Positions 24,447-38,164 of a DNA stretch of 64,000 bases are shown piece after piece; position 1 is the first letter of the stretch; each line of letters opens with the position of its first letter. The translations under genes were made by a program, and so were the position numbers. The stretch comes from CALKJU01 sp046349355 (GTDB lineage: Bacteria; Pseudomonadota; Alphaproteobacteria; Geminicoccales; Geminicoccaceae), in assembly GCA_046349355.1 (NCBI GenBank), contig JAXMCM010000022.1:186001-250000 (forward strand), given 5' to 3'. Below the pieces are notes generated by a model. It saw only the letters and a program-made list of their open reading frames with translations. It had not been told where the DNA came from and ran no database searches.

Positions 24447-24878
24447 ATGTCGACCCTTGCCAGCGCCCGCGCCGCCTCGGCCTACGGCCAGGCGGCGCCG
24501 ACCGGCGCCGACGCGGGCATGATCGTGATGCTCTACGACGGCATCGCCCGCCACGTCCGCGCCGCCCGCGCGGCGGTCCTCGCCGGGGCCATCGAGGAGC
24601 GCTGGCGCTGCGTCGGCAAGGCGGCCGCCATCGTCGAGGGCCTGCAGGACTGCCTCGACCACACCCGCGGCGGCGCCGTCGCCCGCAGCCTCGACGCCTG
24701 GTACACCCAGCTCGGCCTGCAGCTGCAGCGCATCAACCTGCGCAACGACGTCGCCGCCTGCGATGCCGTGCTGGCGCAGCTCGCCACCATGCGGGCCAGC
24801 TGGGCCGCCGTCGCCGGGCAGGCCCCGGTCGCGGCACCGCCGCCGCCCGTCGAGCGGCCTGCCGCCCGGATCGCCTGA
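24447..24878 (+). CDS. fliS: Flagellin export chaperone FliS
   Basis: 143 residues, full length. The family pattern is clear: a start with ASAYGQAAPTGADAGMIVML, then YDGIARHVRAARAAVLAG and INLRNDVAACDAVLAQLATM. FliS binds the C terminus of unfolded flagellin in the cytoplasm and prevents premature polymerisation. It starts 17 bases after fliD, preceded by GGAGG, and ends 11 bases from the convergent oxoprolinase gene. The proline-rich tail (PPPPVE) is not conserved. Confidence 0.9.
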   Translation: MSTLASARAASAYGQAAPTGADAGMIVMLYDGIARHVRAARAAVLAGAIEERWRCVGKAAAIVEGLQDCLDHTRGGAVARSLDAWYTQLGLQLQRINLRNDVAACDAVLAQLATMRASWAAVAGQAPVAAPPPPVERPAARIA

Positions 24879-24889
24879 GCCGGTCCGGC

Positions 24890-28510
<3,621 letters not shown>

Positions 28511-28578
28511 CGGCCTTGTCCTCCATCGCTCGGCTGCATCCTATAGCGGTTCCCCCGCCGCGGCCTACCGGCAGGGCC

Positions 28579-28608
28579 TTGCCGCGCCGCCGCCCGCGGG
28601 CTTATGCT
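28579..28608 (+). promoter_or_regulatory. Candidate sigma-70 promoter of the MarR-type gene
   Basis: TTGCCG at 28579-28584 and TATGCT at 28603-28608, separated by 18 bases. The -10 element overlaps a possible upstream ATG at 28604, which favours the start at 28637. The match is reasonable for a high-G+C genome. Confidence 0.4.
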
Positions 28609-28620
28609 CAGTACTCCTGA
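28608..28620. promoter_or_regulatory. Possible MarR operator
   Basis: TCAG at 28608-28611 and CTGA at 28617-28620 form an inverted repeat around TACTC, just after the -10 element and inside the divergent region of the regulator and the oxoprolinase. The arms are short, so this is only suggestive of autoregulation. Confidence 0.25.
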
Positions 28621-28636
28621 CTATCGGGGTGCCGGC

Positions 28637-29335
28637 ATGCTGCTGTTCGACCTGATGAGCGAGCCGATCGAGGCGCGCATCGTCGACGCCCTCGGCCGTC
28701 TCGGCATGGCGCTGCGGCAGGAGGCCTGGCACGCCTGCGAGGCGGCCGGGCTGACGCCGACCCAGGCCAGCATCCTGGGCGCCGTGCTGCAGGCGGTCCG
28801 CCGGGCGCCGACGGCGACGCAGGTCGCCCGGCAGGTCGGCGTGACGCTGCAGACCGCGAGCGTCGCCATCCATGCCCTGGTCGCCAAGGGACTGCTGCAG
28901 CGCGTCGCCGACAGCGACGACGGCCGCGCCATCCGGCTGCACCTGACCCCGGCCGGAAGCAGCCTCGCCGGGTCGATGCGCAGCTGGCCCGAGGCCCTGC
29001 GGCCGTCGATCGACGCCCTCGGCGCCGGGCCGCAGGCGGCGCTGCTGGCGGCCCTCGTCCGCATGCTGCACGACCTCGACCGCGACGGCCGGCTGTCGAC
29101 GCCCGGGATGTGCATCAGCTGCCGGCACTTCCGGCCGCACGTCACGTGGGAGCAGGACGCGCCGCACCGCTGCGACTTCCACGGCGCGCAGCTGGGCGAC
29201 CGCCATTTCCGCCTTGCCTGTCCGGAGCACGAGCCGGCACCCGACGACAGCATCGCCGCCCACTGGCGCCAGCACATGCGGACATGGCACGACGAGGCCG
29301 GCCGCCCGATCGACGGAATGGCCGCGGACCCTTGA
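28637..29335 (+). CDS. MarR-family regulator with C-terminal cysteine/histidine cluster
   Basis: 232 residues from the ATG at 28637. The first 150 residues are a MarR winged helix (LTPTQASILGAVLQAV, then ATQVARQVGVTLQTASVAIH and SDDGRAIRLHLTPAG). The C-terminal 80 residues are unusual: MCISCRHFRPH, then HRCDFHGAQL and RLACPEHEP supply four cysteines and several histidines that could hold a metal ion or an Fe-S cluster. It is divergent from the oxoprolinase and probably controls itself or that gene. A metal- or redox-responsive repressor is a reasonable hypothesis, not shown. Confidence 0.8.
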   Translation: MLLFDLMSEPIEARIVDALGRLGMALRQEAWHACEAAGLTPTQASILGAVLQAVRRAPTATQVARQVGVTLQTASVAIHALVAKGLLQRVADSDDGRAIRLHLTPAGSSLAGSMRSWPEALRPSIDALGAGPQAALLAALVRMLHDLDRDGRLSTPGMCISCRHFRPHVTWEQDAPHRCDFHGAQLGDRHFRLACPEHEPAPDDSIAAHWRQHMRTWHDEAGRPIDGMAADP

Positions 29336-29390
29336 CCTCGGCGCCCGCCGCGACAGGCTAGCGCGGTAGCGGACGGAAGGACGGACCGGC

Positions 29391-30164
29391 TTGGCGATCT
29401 GGGGAAAGCTGTTGGGCACCGCGGCCGGCCTCGCCGTCGGCGGTCCCCTGGGAGCATTGCTGGGCGGCGTCGCCGGGCACGTCTACGACCGCTGGCGCCG
29501 CGAGCCGAAGGCGGTGGCCGAGGCCGAGCCGGTCGACCAGCTCGACACCCGCCGCATCGCCTATGCCACCGCCGTCATCGTGCTGGGCGCCAAGCTGGCC
29601 AAGGCCGACGGGGCGGTCAGCCGCGACGAGGTCCGCGCCTTCAAGGAGCTGTTCGACGTCGACGACGAGGACGTCGGCGGCATCGCCCGGATCTTCGACG
29701 AGGCCAAGCGCACGCCCGAGGGCTTCGAGCCCTACGCCCGCCAGGTCGCGGCGATGTTCGGCGGCGACCCCGAGGTGCTGGAGGAGCTGCTCGACGACCT
29801 GTTCGCCCTGGCGGCGGCCGACGGCGGCCTGCACCCGGCCGAGATCGCCTGGCTGTCGCGGGTCGCCTCGATCTTCGGCTTCGGCCCGCACGAGTTCGCC
29901 GCCATCCTCGCCCGCTACGGCGCCGCCCACCGCGCCCCCATGCCCTCGGTCGGCCAGCCCGACGACTACGCCGTGCTCGGCCTCGACCGCGGCGCCAGCG
30001 ACGACGCCATCCGCGCCGCCCGCCGCCGCCTGATCCAGGAGCACCACCCCGACCGCCTGATCGCCCGCGGCGTCCCGCCCGAGATGATCCGCACCGCCAC
30101 CGAGAAGCTGGCCGCCATCAACGCCGCCTACGACCGCATCGCCAAGGAGCGCGGGCTGGGCTAG
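29391..30164 (+). CDS. DjlA-like membrane co-chaperone (TerB plus J domain)
   Basis: 257 residues from a TTG at 29391 (MAIWGKLLGTAAGLAVGG...), preceded by GGAAGGACGG. The N terminus is glycine-rich and hydrophobic, like the membrane anchor of DjlA. The centre is a TerB domain (AVIVLGAKLAKADGAVSRDE, LLDDLFALAAADGGLHPAE). The C terminus is a J domain with the DnaK-activating HPD in LIQEHHPDRL. It should recruit DnaK to the membrane. Its stop overlaps the stop of the convergent methylase gene at CTAG, 30161-30164. Confidence 0.9.
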   Translation: MAIWGKLLGTAAGLAVGGPLGALLGGVAGHVYDRWRREPKAVAEAEPVDQLDTRRIAYATAVIVLGAKLAKADGAVSRDEVRAFKELFDVDDEDVGGIARIFDEAKRTPEGFEPYARQVAAMFGGDPEVLEELLDDLFALAAADGGLHPAEIAWLSRVASIFGFGPHEFAAILARYGAAHRAPMPSVGQPDDYAVLGLDRGASDDAIRAARRRLIQEHHPDRLIARGVPPEMIRTATEKLAAINAAYDRIAKERGLG

Positions 30165-30775
30165 CCCACCGACGGCCGCCGGCGCGTCCGCTTCGGCCCC
30201 TCGTCGAACATCCCGGCCTGCAGGCCCCAGCTGTCCCAGCCCGGGCGGGTCTCGCGGGCGAACATCTCGAGGTAGGGGCCGGGCGCCAGGCGCTCGATCC
30301 GCTCGGCCACCTCGTCGGGCTTGCGCGAGTGCTCGCGGCGCGGTGCCACCACCAGCCGCTGGACGTTGCCGGACTGGCGCTTGGGCCGGCCGCGCGTCGC
30401 CAGCAGGCAGGGCTCGGGATTGGCCCGCGTCCAGAAGCCCAGCCCGGTGAAGAAGTCGCGCGGGCCGAACAGCAGGCCGTCGCGGCCCTTGTTCAGCTTG
30501 GCCCAGTAGAAGCCCACCGTCTTGTAGGTGAAGCCCCAGGCGGCGATGACCTCGAGCGCGCGCGGCAGCAGCGGGTCGGTCGCCCACATCAGCAGGACGC
30601 AGTCCGGCGCCGTCCAGCTCGCCACCGGCAGCGCCTTGATGGCGGCGAGGCTCATCGTGTCGTAGTGCGCCTCGGCGCTGCGGCCCTTGCCCTTGTCCGA
30701 GTAGGTCGCGAACGTCCAGGGCGGGTCGGCGTAGACCACGCGGTAGTCGCGGCGCGGCGGATCGGCAGGCGTCAA
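30161..30775 (-). CDS. MT-A70 family adenine methyltransferase
   Basis: 204 residues. The catalytic motif is VVYADPPWTFATYS (DPPW at about 17-20), and WATDPLLPRALEVIAAWGF and KTVGFYWAKLNKG match the MT-A70 fold. LLATRGRPKRQ and VVAPRREHSRKPDEV form the C-terminal substrate region. It should transfer a methyl group from SAM to N6 of adenine in DNA. No restriction endonuclease is adjacent, so it is a solitary methylase, possibly epigenetic or phage-derived. It is divergent from the MarR-GNAT gene and converges with the djlA-like gene. Confidence 0.9.
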   Translation of the reverse strand: MTPADPPRRDYRVVYADPPWTFATYSDKGKGRSAEAHYDTMSLAAIKALPVASWTAPDCVLLMWATDPLLPRALEVIAAWGFTYKTVGFYWAKLNKGRDGLLFGPRDFFTGLGFWTRANPEPCLLATRGRPKRQSGNVQRLVVAPRREHSRKPDEVAERIERLAPGPYLEMFARETRPGWDSWGLQAGMFDEGPKRTRRRPSVG

Positions 30776-30849
30776 CGGCGGTTCCGGGCTTTCTCTCTAC
30801 GGGCATAGCGACCCGGCGGGCGCAGGCCAAGGCAACAGCCCTGCCGGAA

Positions 30850-30872
30850 GATTGTTGACTCCGGCAACAATC
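30850..30872. promoter_or_regulatory. Perfect inverted repeat, probable operator of the MarR-GNAT gene
   Basis: GATTGTTG at 30850-30857 and CAACAATC at 30865-30872 are perfect 8-base arms separated by 7 bases. The site ends seven bases before the ATG at 30880, overlapping the ribosome-binding region. The 23-base length and symmetry are typical of MarR operators, and the TTGTTG/CAACAA core resembles known MarR-type half-sites. It could control both the regulator and the divergent methylase. Confidence 0.7.
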
Positions 30873-30879
30873 AGGGCGC

Positions 30880-31806
30880 ATGCCTCGAACCATGACCGAT
30901 GCCGCCGTCGCCGCCGTCCGCGCCTTCAACCGCTTCTATACCCGGCGGATCGGCGTGCTCGCCGAGCACCTGCCGGGCGGCCGCCTCGGCCTGGCCGAGG
31001 CCCGCCTGCTGTTCGAGATCGGCCACGCGCCGGGCACCACGGCGACCGCTGTCGGCAGCGCGCTGGGCCTCGACCGCGGCCATCTCAGCCGGTTGCTGGC
31101 GGGCCTCGAGCGGCAGGGCCTGCTCGCACGCTCGCCCAGCCCGGAGGACGGCCGGCGCCGCCGGCTGGCGCTGACCGCCGCCGGCGCGGCGGCGCTGGCG
31201 GCGCACGAGCGGGCCGCCTCCGACGCCGTCGCCGGGCTGCTGCGCGCGGTGCCGGACGCCGACCGCGACCGGCTGGTCGGCGCCATGCAGGGGATCGAGC
31301 GGATCCTGGGCCCCGGCCGATCCGCACCCGCCGTCGCGCTGCGCCCGCCGCTGCCCGGCGATCTCGGCCGGATCGTCGCCCGCCACGGGGCCATCTACGC
31401 CGAGGAGCACGGCTTCGACGCACGCTTCGAGGGCATGGTCGCCGGGATCGTCGCCGCCTTCGCCGCGGCCCACGATCCGGCCCGCGAGCGCTGCTGGATC
31501 GCCACCTCCGACGGCGAGCCCGTGGGCTCGGTCCTGCTCGTCGCTCGCGACGCCGCCGAGGCGCAGCTGCGGCTGCTGCTGGTCGAGCGCCACGCGCGGG
31601 GCCTTGGCATCGGCCGCCGCCTGGTCGACACCTGCCTCGCCTTCGCCCGCGCTGCCGGCTACGCCCGGATCTCGCTCTGGACGCACAGCATGCTCGACGC
31701 CGCCCGCCGCCTCTACGCCGATGCCGGCTTCCGCCCCGTCGCCAGCGAGCCCTTCGAAGGCTTCGGCCAGGCCCTGACCAGCGAGCGCTGGGAGCGCCAG
31801 CTGTGA
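30880..31806 (+). CDS. MarR regulator fused to a GNAT acetyltransferase
   Basis: 308 residues. Residues 1-150 are a MarR winged helix (GRLGLAEARLLFEIGHAPGT, GSALGLDRGHLSRLLAGLER, SPEDGRRRRLALTAAG). Residues 155-308 are a GNAT domain with the acetyl-CoA loop LRLLLVERHARGLGIGRRLV and DAARRLYADAGFRPV. Such fusions are a recognised architecture: one polypeptide binds DNA and acetylates a substrate. A perfect inverted repeat lies immediately upstream. The stop overlaps the GTG of a second GNAT gene, so the two are coupled. The substrate is unknown. Confidence 0.9.
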   Translation: MPRTMTDAAVAAVRAFNRFYTRRIGVLAEHLPGGRLGLAEARLLFEIGHAPGTTATAVGSALGLDRGHLSRLLAGLERQGLLARSPSPEDGRRRRLALTAAGAAALAAHERAASDAVAGLLRAVPDADRDRLVGAMQGIERILGPGRSAPAVALRPPLPGDLGRIVARHGAIYAEEHGFDARFEGMVAGIVAAFAAAHDPARERCWIATSDGEPVGSVLLVARDAAEAQLRLLLVERHARGLGIGRRLVDTCLAFARAAGYARISLWTHSMLDAARRLYADAGFRPVASEPFEGFGQALTSERWERQL

Positions 31807-32546
31807 GCGACCTCGCCCTGCTGCAGCGCATCGAGACCGCGGCGATCTGGGCCTGGCCGCCGCTGGAGACCCGCTCCGTCCACGGCTGGCTGCTGTGCTG
31901 GGGCGGGCCCGCGACCCGCCGCCTTCGCTCGGCCCGCACGCTGGCCTTCGCGCCGGGTGCCGGCGTCACGGCCGCCATCGCCGAGGTCGAGCGCTACTGG
32001 GCGGACCGCGGCATGCCGAGCTGCTTCCACCTCGCCGACGGGGCGCAGCCGGCCGACCTCGACGCCCGGCTCGCCGACCGCGGCTACGCGCTGGAGACCC
32101 CGACCGACGTCATGGTCGCCGACCCGCAGGCCTCGGGTCCCGCCGATCCGGCCATCGAGCTGCACGGCCGGGCCACCCAGGCGGTGATGAACGCCATCTG
32201 CGACGTCCGCTGGACGGCCGAGGGCCGGGCCGAGCGCGCCGCCATCTTCGCCCGCATCCGCCGCCCGCTCCGCTTCGCCCTGGCCTGGGTCGACGGCGAG
32301 CCGGCGGCGGCGGGCCTGTGCGTCCGCGACGGCGACCTCGCCGGCATCTTCGCCATGCGCACCCAGCCGCGGTTCGCCCGCCGCGGCCTCGCCGGCAAGG
32401 TGCTGGCCCGGCTGGCCGGCTGGGCCGCCGGCGAGGGGGCCACCCGGCTCTACCTCCAGGTCGAGGCCGACAACGACCCGGCGCAGGCCGTCTACCGCCG
32501 CGCCGGCTTCCGCCGCATCTACGGCTACCACTACCGCGAGCGGTGA
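31803..32546 (+). CDS. GNAT-family N-acetyltransferase
   Basis: 247 residues from a GTG that overlaps the previous stop. The C-terminal half has the acetyl-CoA-binding GNAT core (GIFAMRTQPRFARRGLAGKV, then LYLQVEADNDPAQAVYRRAG and FRRIYGYHYRER). The N-terminal half (WAWPPLETRSVHGWLLCWGG) is a degenerate first GNAT-like domain, seen in many acetyltransferases of this group. The coupling with the MarR-GNAT gene suggests a shared substrate or detoxification role. Confidence 0.88.
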   Translation: MSDLALLQRIETAAIWAWPPLETRSVHGWLLCWGGPATRRLRSARTLAFAPGAGVTAAIAEVERYWADRGMPSCFHLADGAQPADLDARLADRGYALETPTDVMVADPQASGPADPAIELHGRATQAVMNAICDVRWTAEGRAERAAIFARIRRPLRFALAWVDGEPAAAGLCVRDGDLAGIFAMRTQPRFARRGLAGKVLARLAGWAAGEGATRLYLQVEADNDPAQAVYRRAGFRRIYGYHYRER

Positions 32547-32640
32547 GCGTAGCCGGCGGATTTGAACGGCGGTCGGATTGGTTCATGATGGCTGCTGCCG
32601 CCGCCTTCGTGGCCACGGCGGCAAGGGCAGGGAGAGCCGC

Positions 32641-33624
32641 ATGACCGAGAGCGCCACCCGCAAGCCGCTGCAGCTCGACGGACCGTTGCGCCGCCGGGTC
32701 TACGACAGCATCGCCGAGACCATCGGCAACACGCCGCTGGTCCGCGTCCGTCGCCTGTGCGCCGAGGAGGGCGTGCAGGCCGACCTGATGCTGAAGCTCG
32801 AGTTCTTCAACCCGATCGCCAGCGTCAAGGACCGCATCGGGGTCAGCATGATCGAGGCGCTGGAGGCCGAGGGCCGCATCGGTCCCGGCACGGTCGTCAT
32901 CGAGCCGACGTCCGGCAACACCGGCATCGGCCTCGCCTTCGTCTGTGCCGCCCGCGGCTACCGGCTGATCCTGACCATGCCCGAATCGGTCTCGATCGAG
33001 CGCCGCAAGATGCTGCGCTACCTCGGTGCCGAGCTCGAGCTGACCCCGCGCGAGCTCGGCATGCGCGGCGCCATCGCGCTCGCCAACGAGCTGCTGGCCC
33101 GGCACCCGGGCTCGGTGATGCCGAACCAGTTCGGCAACCCGGCCAACCCGGCCATCCATCGCCGCACCACCGCCGAGGAGATCTGGGCCGACACCGACGG
33201 TGCGGTCGACGTCGTCGTCGCGGGCGTCGGCACGGGGGGCACGCTCACCGGCTGCGGCCAGGTGCTGAAGGCGCGCAAGCCGTCGGTGCGGATGGTGGCG
33301 GTCGAGCCCGCGGCCAGCCCGGTGCTGTCCGGCGGCGCCCCCGCCCCGCACCCGATCCAGGGCATCGGCGCCGGGTTCGTGCCGGAGATCCTCGACCGGT
33401 CGATGGTCGACGAGGTCGTCCAGGTCGGCAACGACGAGGCCTTCGACACGGCCCACCGGCTCGCCCGGCTGGAGGGCATCCCCGGCGGCATCTCGTCCGG
33501 TGCCGCGGTGGCGGCGGCGCTGCAGGTCGGCAGGCGGCCCGGCATGGCGGGCAAGACCATCGTCACCATCATCCCCTCGTTCGCCGAACGCTACATCACG
33601 ACGGCGCTGTTCGAGGGGCTGTGA
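32641..33624 (+). CDS. cysK: Cysteine synthase (O-acetylserine sulfhydrylase)
   Basis: 327 residues. The PLP lysine is in FFNPIASVKDRIGVSM, the substrate loop is EPTSGNTGIGLAF, and the phosphate-binding loop is VVAGVGTGGTLTGCG. PGGISSGAAVAAAL near the C terminus also fits. The enzyme makes cysteine from O-acetylserine and sulfide. NPIASVKDR differs slightly from the NPGGSVKDR of CysK and resembles CysK/CBS-type alphaproteobacterial proteins. It is preceded by AGGGAGAG. A repeat element follows its stop by 12 bases. Confidence 0.93.
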   Translation: MTESATRKPLQLDGPLRRRVYDSIAETIGNTPLVRVRRLCAEEGVQADLMLKLEFFNPIASVKDRIGVSMIEALEAEGRIGPGTVVIEPTSGNTGIGLAFVCAARGYRLILTMPESVSIERRKMLRYLGAELELTPRELGMRGAIALANELLARHPGSVMPNQFGNPANPAIHRRTTAEEIWADTDGAVDVVVAGVGTGGTLTGCGQVLKARKPSVRMVAVEPAASPVLSGGAPAPHPIQGIGAGFVPEILDRSMVDEVVQVGNDEAFDTAHRLARLEGIPGGISSGAAVAAALQVGRRPGMAGKTIVTIIPSFAERYITTALFEGL

Positions 33625-33635
33625 CGCCGGCGGCA

Positions 33636-33740
33636 GAGAATTCAACCATTAAGAGAAAAAGACCGATGGTCCTTGCCCCGGTCCTCGCCCGGCCGGCGCC
33701 ATCGGGTCCAAGCAGCCGCGTGCCTGACGGTTGAATTCTC
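33636..33740. repeat. 105-bp element bounded by perfect 12-bp inverted repeats
   Basis: GAGAATTCAACC at 33636-33647 is perfectly repeated in reverse as GGTTGAATTCTC at 33729-33740. A nested pair, ACCGATGG at 33662-33669 and CCATCGGGT at 33699-33707 (one bulge), gives a second stem. The interior is AT-richer at the left end. It may be a small non-autonomous transposable element, a structured RNA or the terminator of cysK. No target-site duplication is evident. Confidence 0.55.
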
Positions 33741-34020
33741 GCGCGGTCCGGCCCCTCGCTGCCGGCCGCGCGACAGCACAGGACTATGACGGCGGCCCGC
33801 CGCGACCTCGGGCGCGGGCGCGGCTCGCTTGCGCGCATCTCGCAACTTTTGCGCGAATCTTCTGGCGATCATCCCCGACTCCCTTTATCACCGTAGGCGT
33901 TTGGCAACGGTGCATACGACAGCCTTGGAGTGAACAGGCTTCCCCGGCTGCGGGACCATGCTCCGTTGCGTTCGCGCACGAGGCGCTCCCGTCCGCCTGC
34001 GTGCCGGAGGCAGTGCGGCC
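33741..34020 (+). other. Intergenic region before the periplasmic protein gene
   Basis: About 280 bases without a convincing gene. It includes an AT-richer stretch near 33850-33910 that may hold the promoter for the genes at 34021 and 34533. An open frame starting at 33958 is in frame with the next gene but would add 21 residues before a good signal sequence, so it was not used. Confidence 0.4.
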
Positions 34021-34532
34021 ATGCTCGACCGTCGCGACTTCCTGCTTGCGGCGCTGGCGACCCTGACGTCCGGCCACGCCGCCGCCACGCTGCCCGCCCT
34101 GCCGGCGCCGGCCGGCGACGTGATCCTCACCGTCACCGGCGACCTTGCCGTGAGCAACGGCAACGGCGTCGCCCGCTTCGACCGGGCCCTGCTCGACTCG
34201 CTGGGCCACGCCGAGCTCGAGACGGTCACGCCCTGGACCGACGGGATGCAGCGCTTCGCCGGCGTCCCGGCGCTGCGCCTCGTCGAGGCGCTGGGCAGCC
34301 GGGCCTCGCGCCTCGAGACGCGGGCGCTGAACGACTACGCGGTGGCGATCCCGCGCAGCGACCTCGAGAGCTACCCGGTGCTGCTGGCGACGCACCGCGA
34401 CGGGGCGCCGCTGCCGGTGCGCGAGCGCGGCCCGATCTGGGTCGTCTATCCGTGGTCGCAATACCCGGAGCTCGACCGTCGCATCTATCGCCAGCGCTCG
34501 ATCTGGCAGCTGGTCGCGGTCAACCTCGCGTC

Positions 34533-34536
<4 letters not shown>
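34021..34536 (+). CDS. Periplasmic sulfite-oxidase-fold (molybdopterin-binding-like) protein without cysteine
   Basis: 171 residues. The ATG at 34021 gives a signal sequence (DRRDFLLAALATLTSGHAAA) with an RR pair. The mature part, with ILTVTGDLAVSNGNGVARFD, LDSLGHAELETVTPW and FAGVPALRLVEALG, matches small proteins annotated as oxidoreductase molybdopterin-binding domain. The molybdenum-ligating cysteine of active enzymes is absent: the whole protein has no cysteine. It is therefore probably a binding or sensing domain rather than an enzyme. Its stop overlaps the ATG of a membrane GGDEF-EAL gene, a strong hint that it senses a periplasmic signal for that enzyme. Confidence 0.72.
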
Positions 34537-36506
<1,970 letters not shown>

Positions 36507-36516
36507 GGGTGGGCAC

Positions 36517-37281
<765 letters not shown>

Positions 37282-37372
37282 CGGCAGGCTCCGGGCACGG
37301 GATGAAATCGTAACGGACGGGGCCATATAGCAGGCGCAACGCCGTGGCCACCGTGCCGGACGAGAGCCGACG

Positions 37373-38164
37373 ATGCGTCCTGACATCGCCGACCTGCGCG
37401 CCTTCTACGCCAGCCGCCAGGGCCAGCTGACCCGGCGGCTGGTCAACACCCAGCTGCGCCAGCTCTGGCCCGACCTCGCCGGCCGGACCCTCGCCGGCAT
37501 CGGCTACCCCTTGCCCTTCCTCGGCATGTTCGACGAGGCCGCGGCGGTGGCGGCCCTGCTCACCGCCGACATGGCGCAGGCCGCCGGCGAGGACGAGGCC
37601 AATGGCTGCGTCGTCGTCGGCCACGAGGAGGACCTGCCCTTCGCCGACGGCTCGGTCGACCGCGTCCTGCTCGCCCACGCGCTGGAGACCAGCCCCAAGG
37701 TCAAGCGGCTGATGCGCGAGGTCTGGCGGGTGCTGGCCGACGGCGGCCGCCTCGTCGCCCTGGTGCCCAACCGCCGCGGCGTCTGGTGCTGGAGCGAGCG
37801 CACGCCCTTCGGCATGGGCCAGCCCTACAGCGCCGGCCAGCTCGAGCGCACCCTGCGCAGCCACCTGTTCGAGCCGACCGCCATGCGCCGCGCCCTCTAC
37901 CTGCCGCCGACCCGCTGGCGGCTGCCGCTGCGCTTCGCCATCCCGGTCGAGCGGCTGGGCCTGCGCCTCGCCCCGCAGCTCGCCGGCGTCGTCCTCGTCG
38001 AGGCCGAGAAGCGCCTCTACGTCCCGGCCCCGGTCGCCGCCGGCAAGCGCGCCGCGCGGCGCGGCTACGTCGCCGTGCCGCAGCGGGCCCTGGCCGAGAG
38101 CGCCTTCGACCCGGCGGCGGCGCTCAGCCCTTCGGCGGATGCGCCCGCACCGCCGTCTCGTTGA
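37373..38164 (+). CDS. SAM-dependent methyltransferase (class I), gloB-associated
   Basis: 263 residues. The middle region contains EEDLPFADGSVDRVLLAHAL, then MREVWRVLADGGRLVALVPN, a typical class I methyltransferase layout. The SAM loop is atypical: TLAGIGYPLPFLGMF replaces a glycine-rich loop. Proteins of this type lie next to gloB in many Alphaproteobacteria; their substrate is not known. Its last 41 bases overlap the end of the convergent enolase-superfamily gene. Confidence 0.82.
   Translation: MRPDIADLRAFYASRQGQLTRRLVNTQLRQLWPDLAGRTLAGIGYPLPFLGMFDEAAAVAALLTADMAQAAGEDEANGCVVVGHEEDLPFADGSVDRVLLAHALETSPKVKRLMREVWRVLADGGRLVALVPNRRGVWCWSERTPFGMGQPYSAGQLERTLRSHLFEPTAMRRALYLPPTRWRLPLRFAIPVERLGLRLAPQLAGVVLVEAEKRLYVPAPVAAGKRAARRGYVAVPQRALAESAFDPAAALSPSADAPAPPSR

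Noticed and set aside
21036..24878. Very long forward open frame spanning the flagellar cluster
   Set aside because: Only its last 143 codons (fliS) are real; the rest is an out-of-frame reading of fliC, flaG and fliD in high-G+C DNA.
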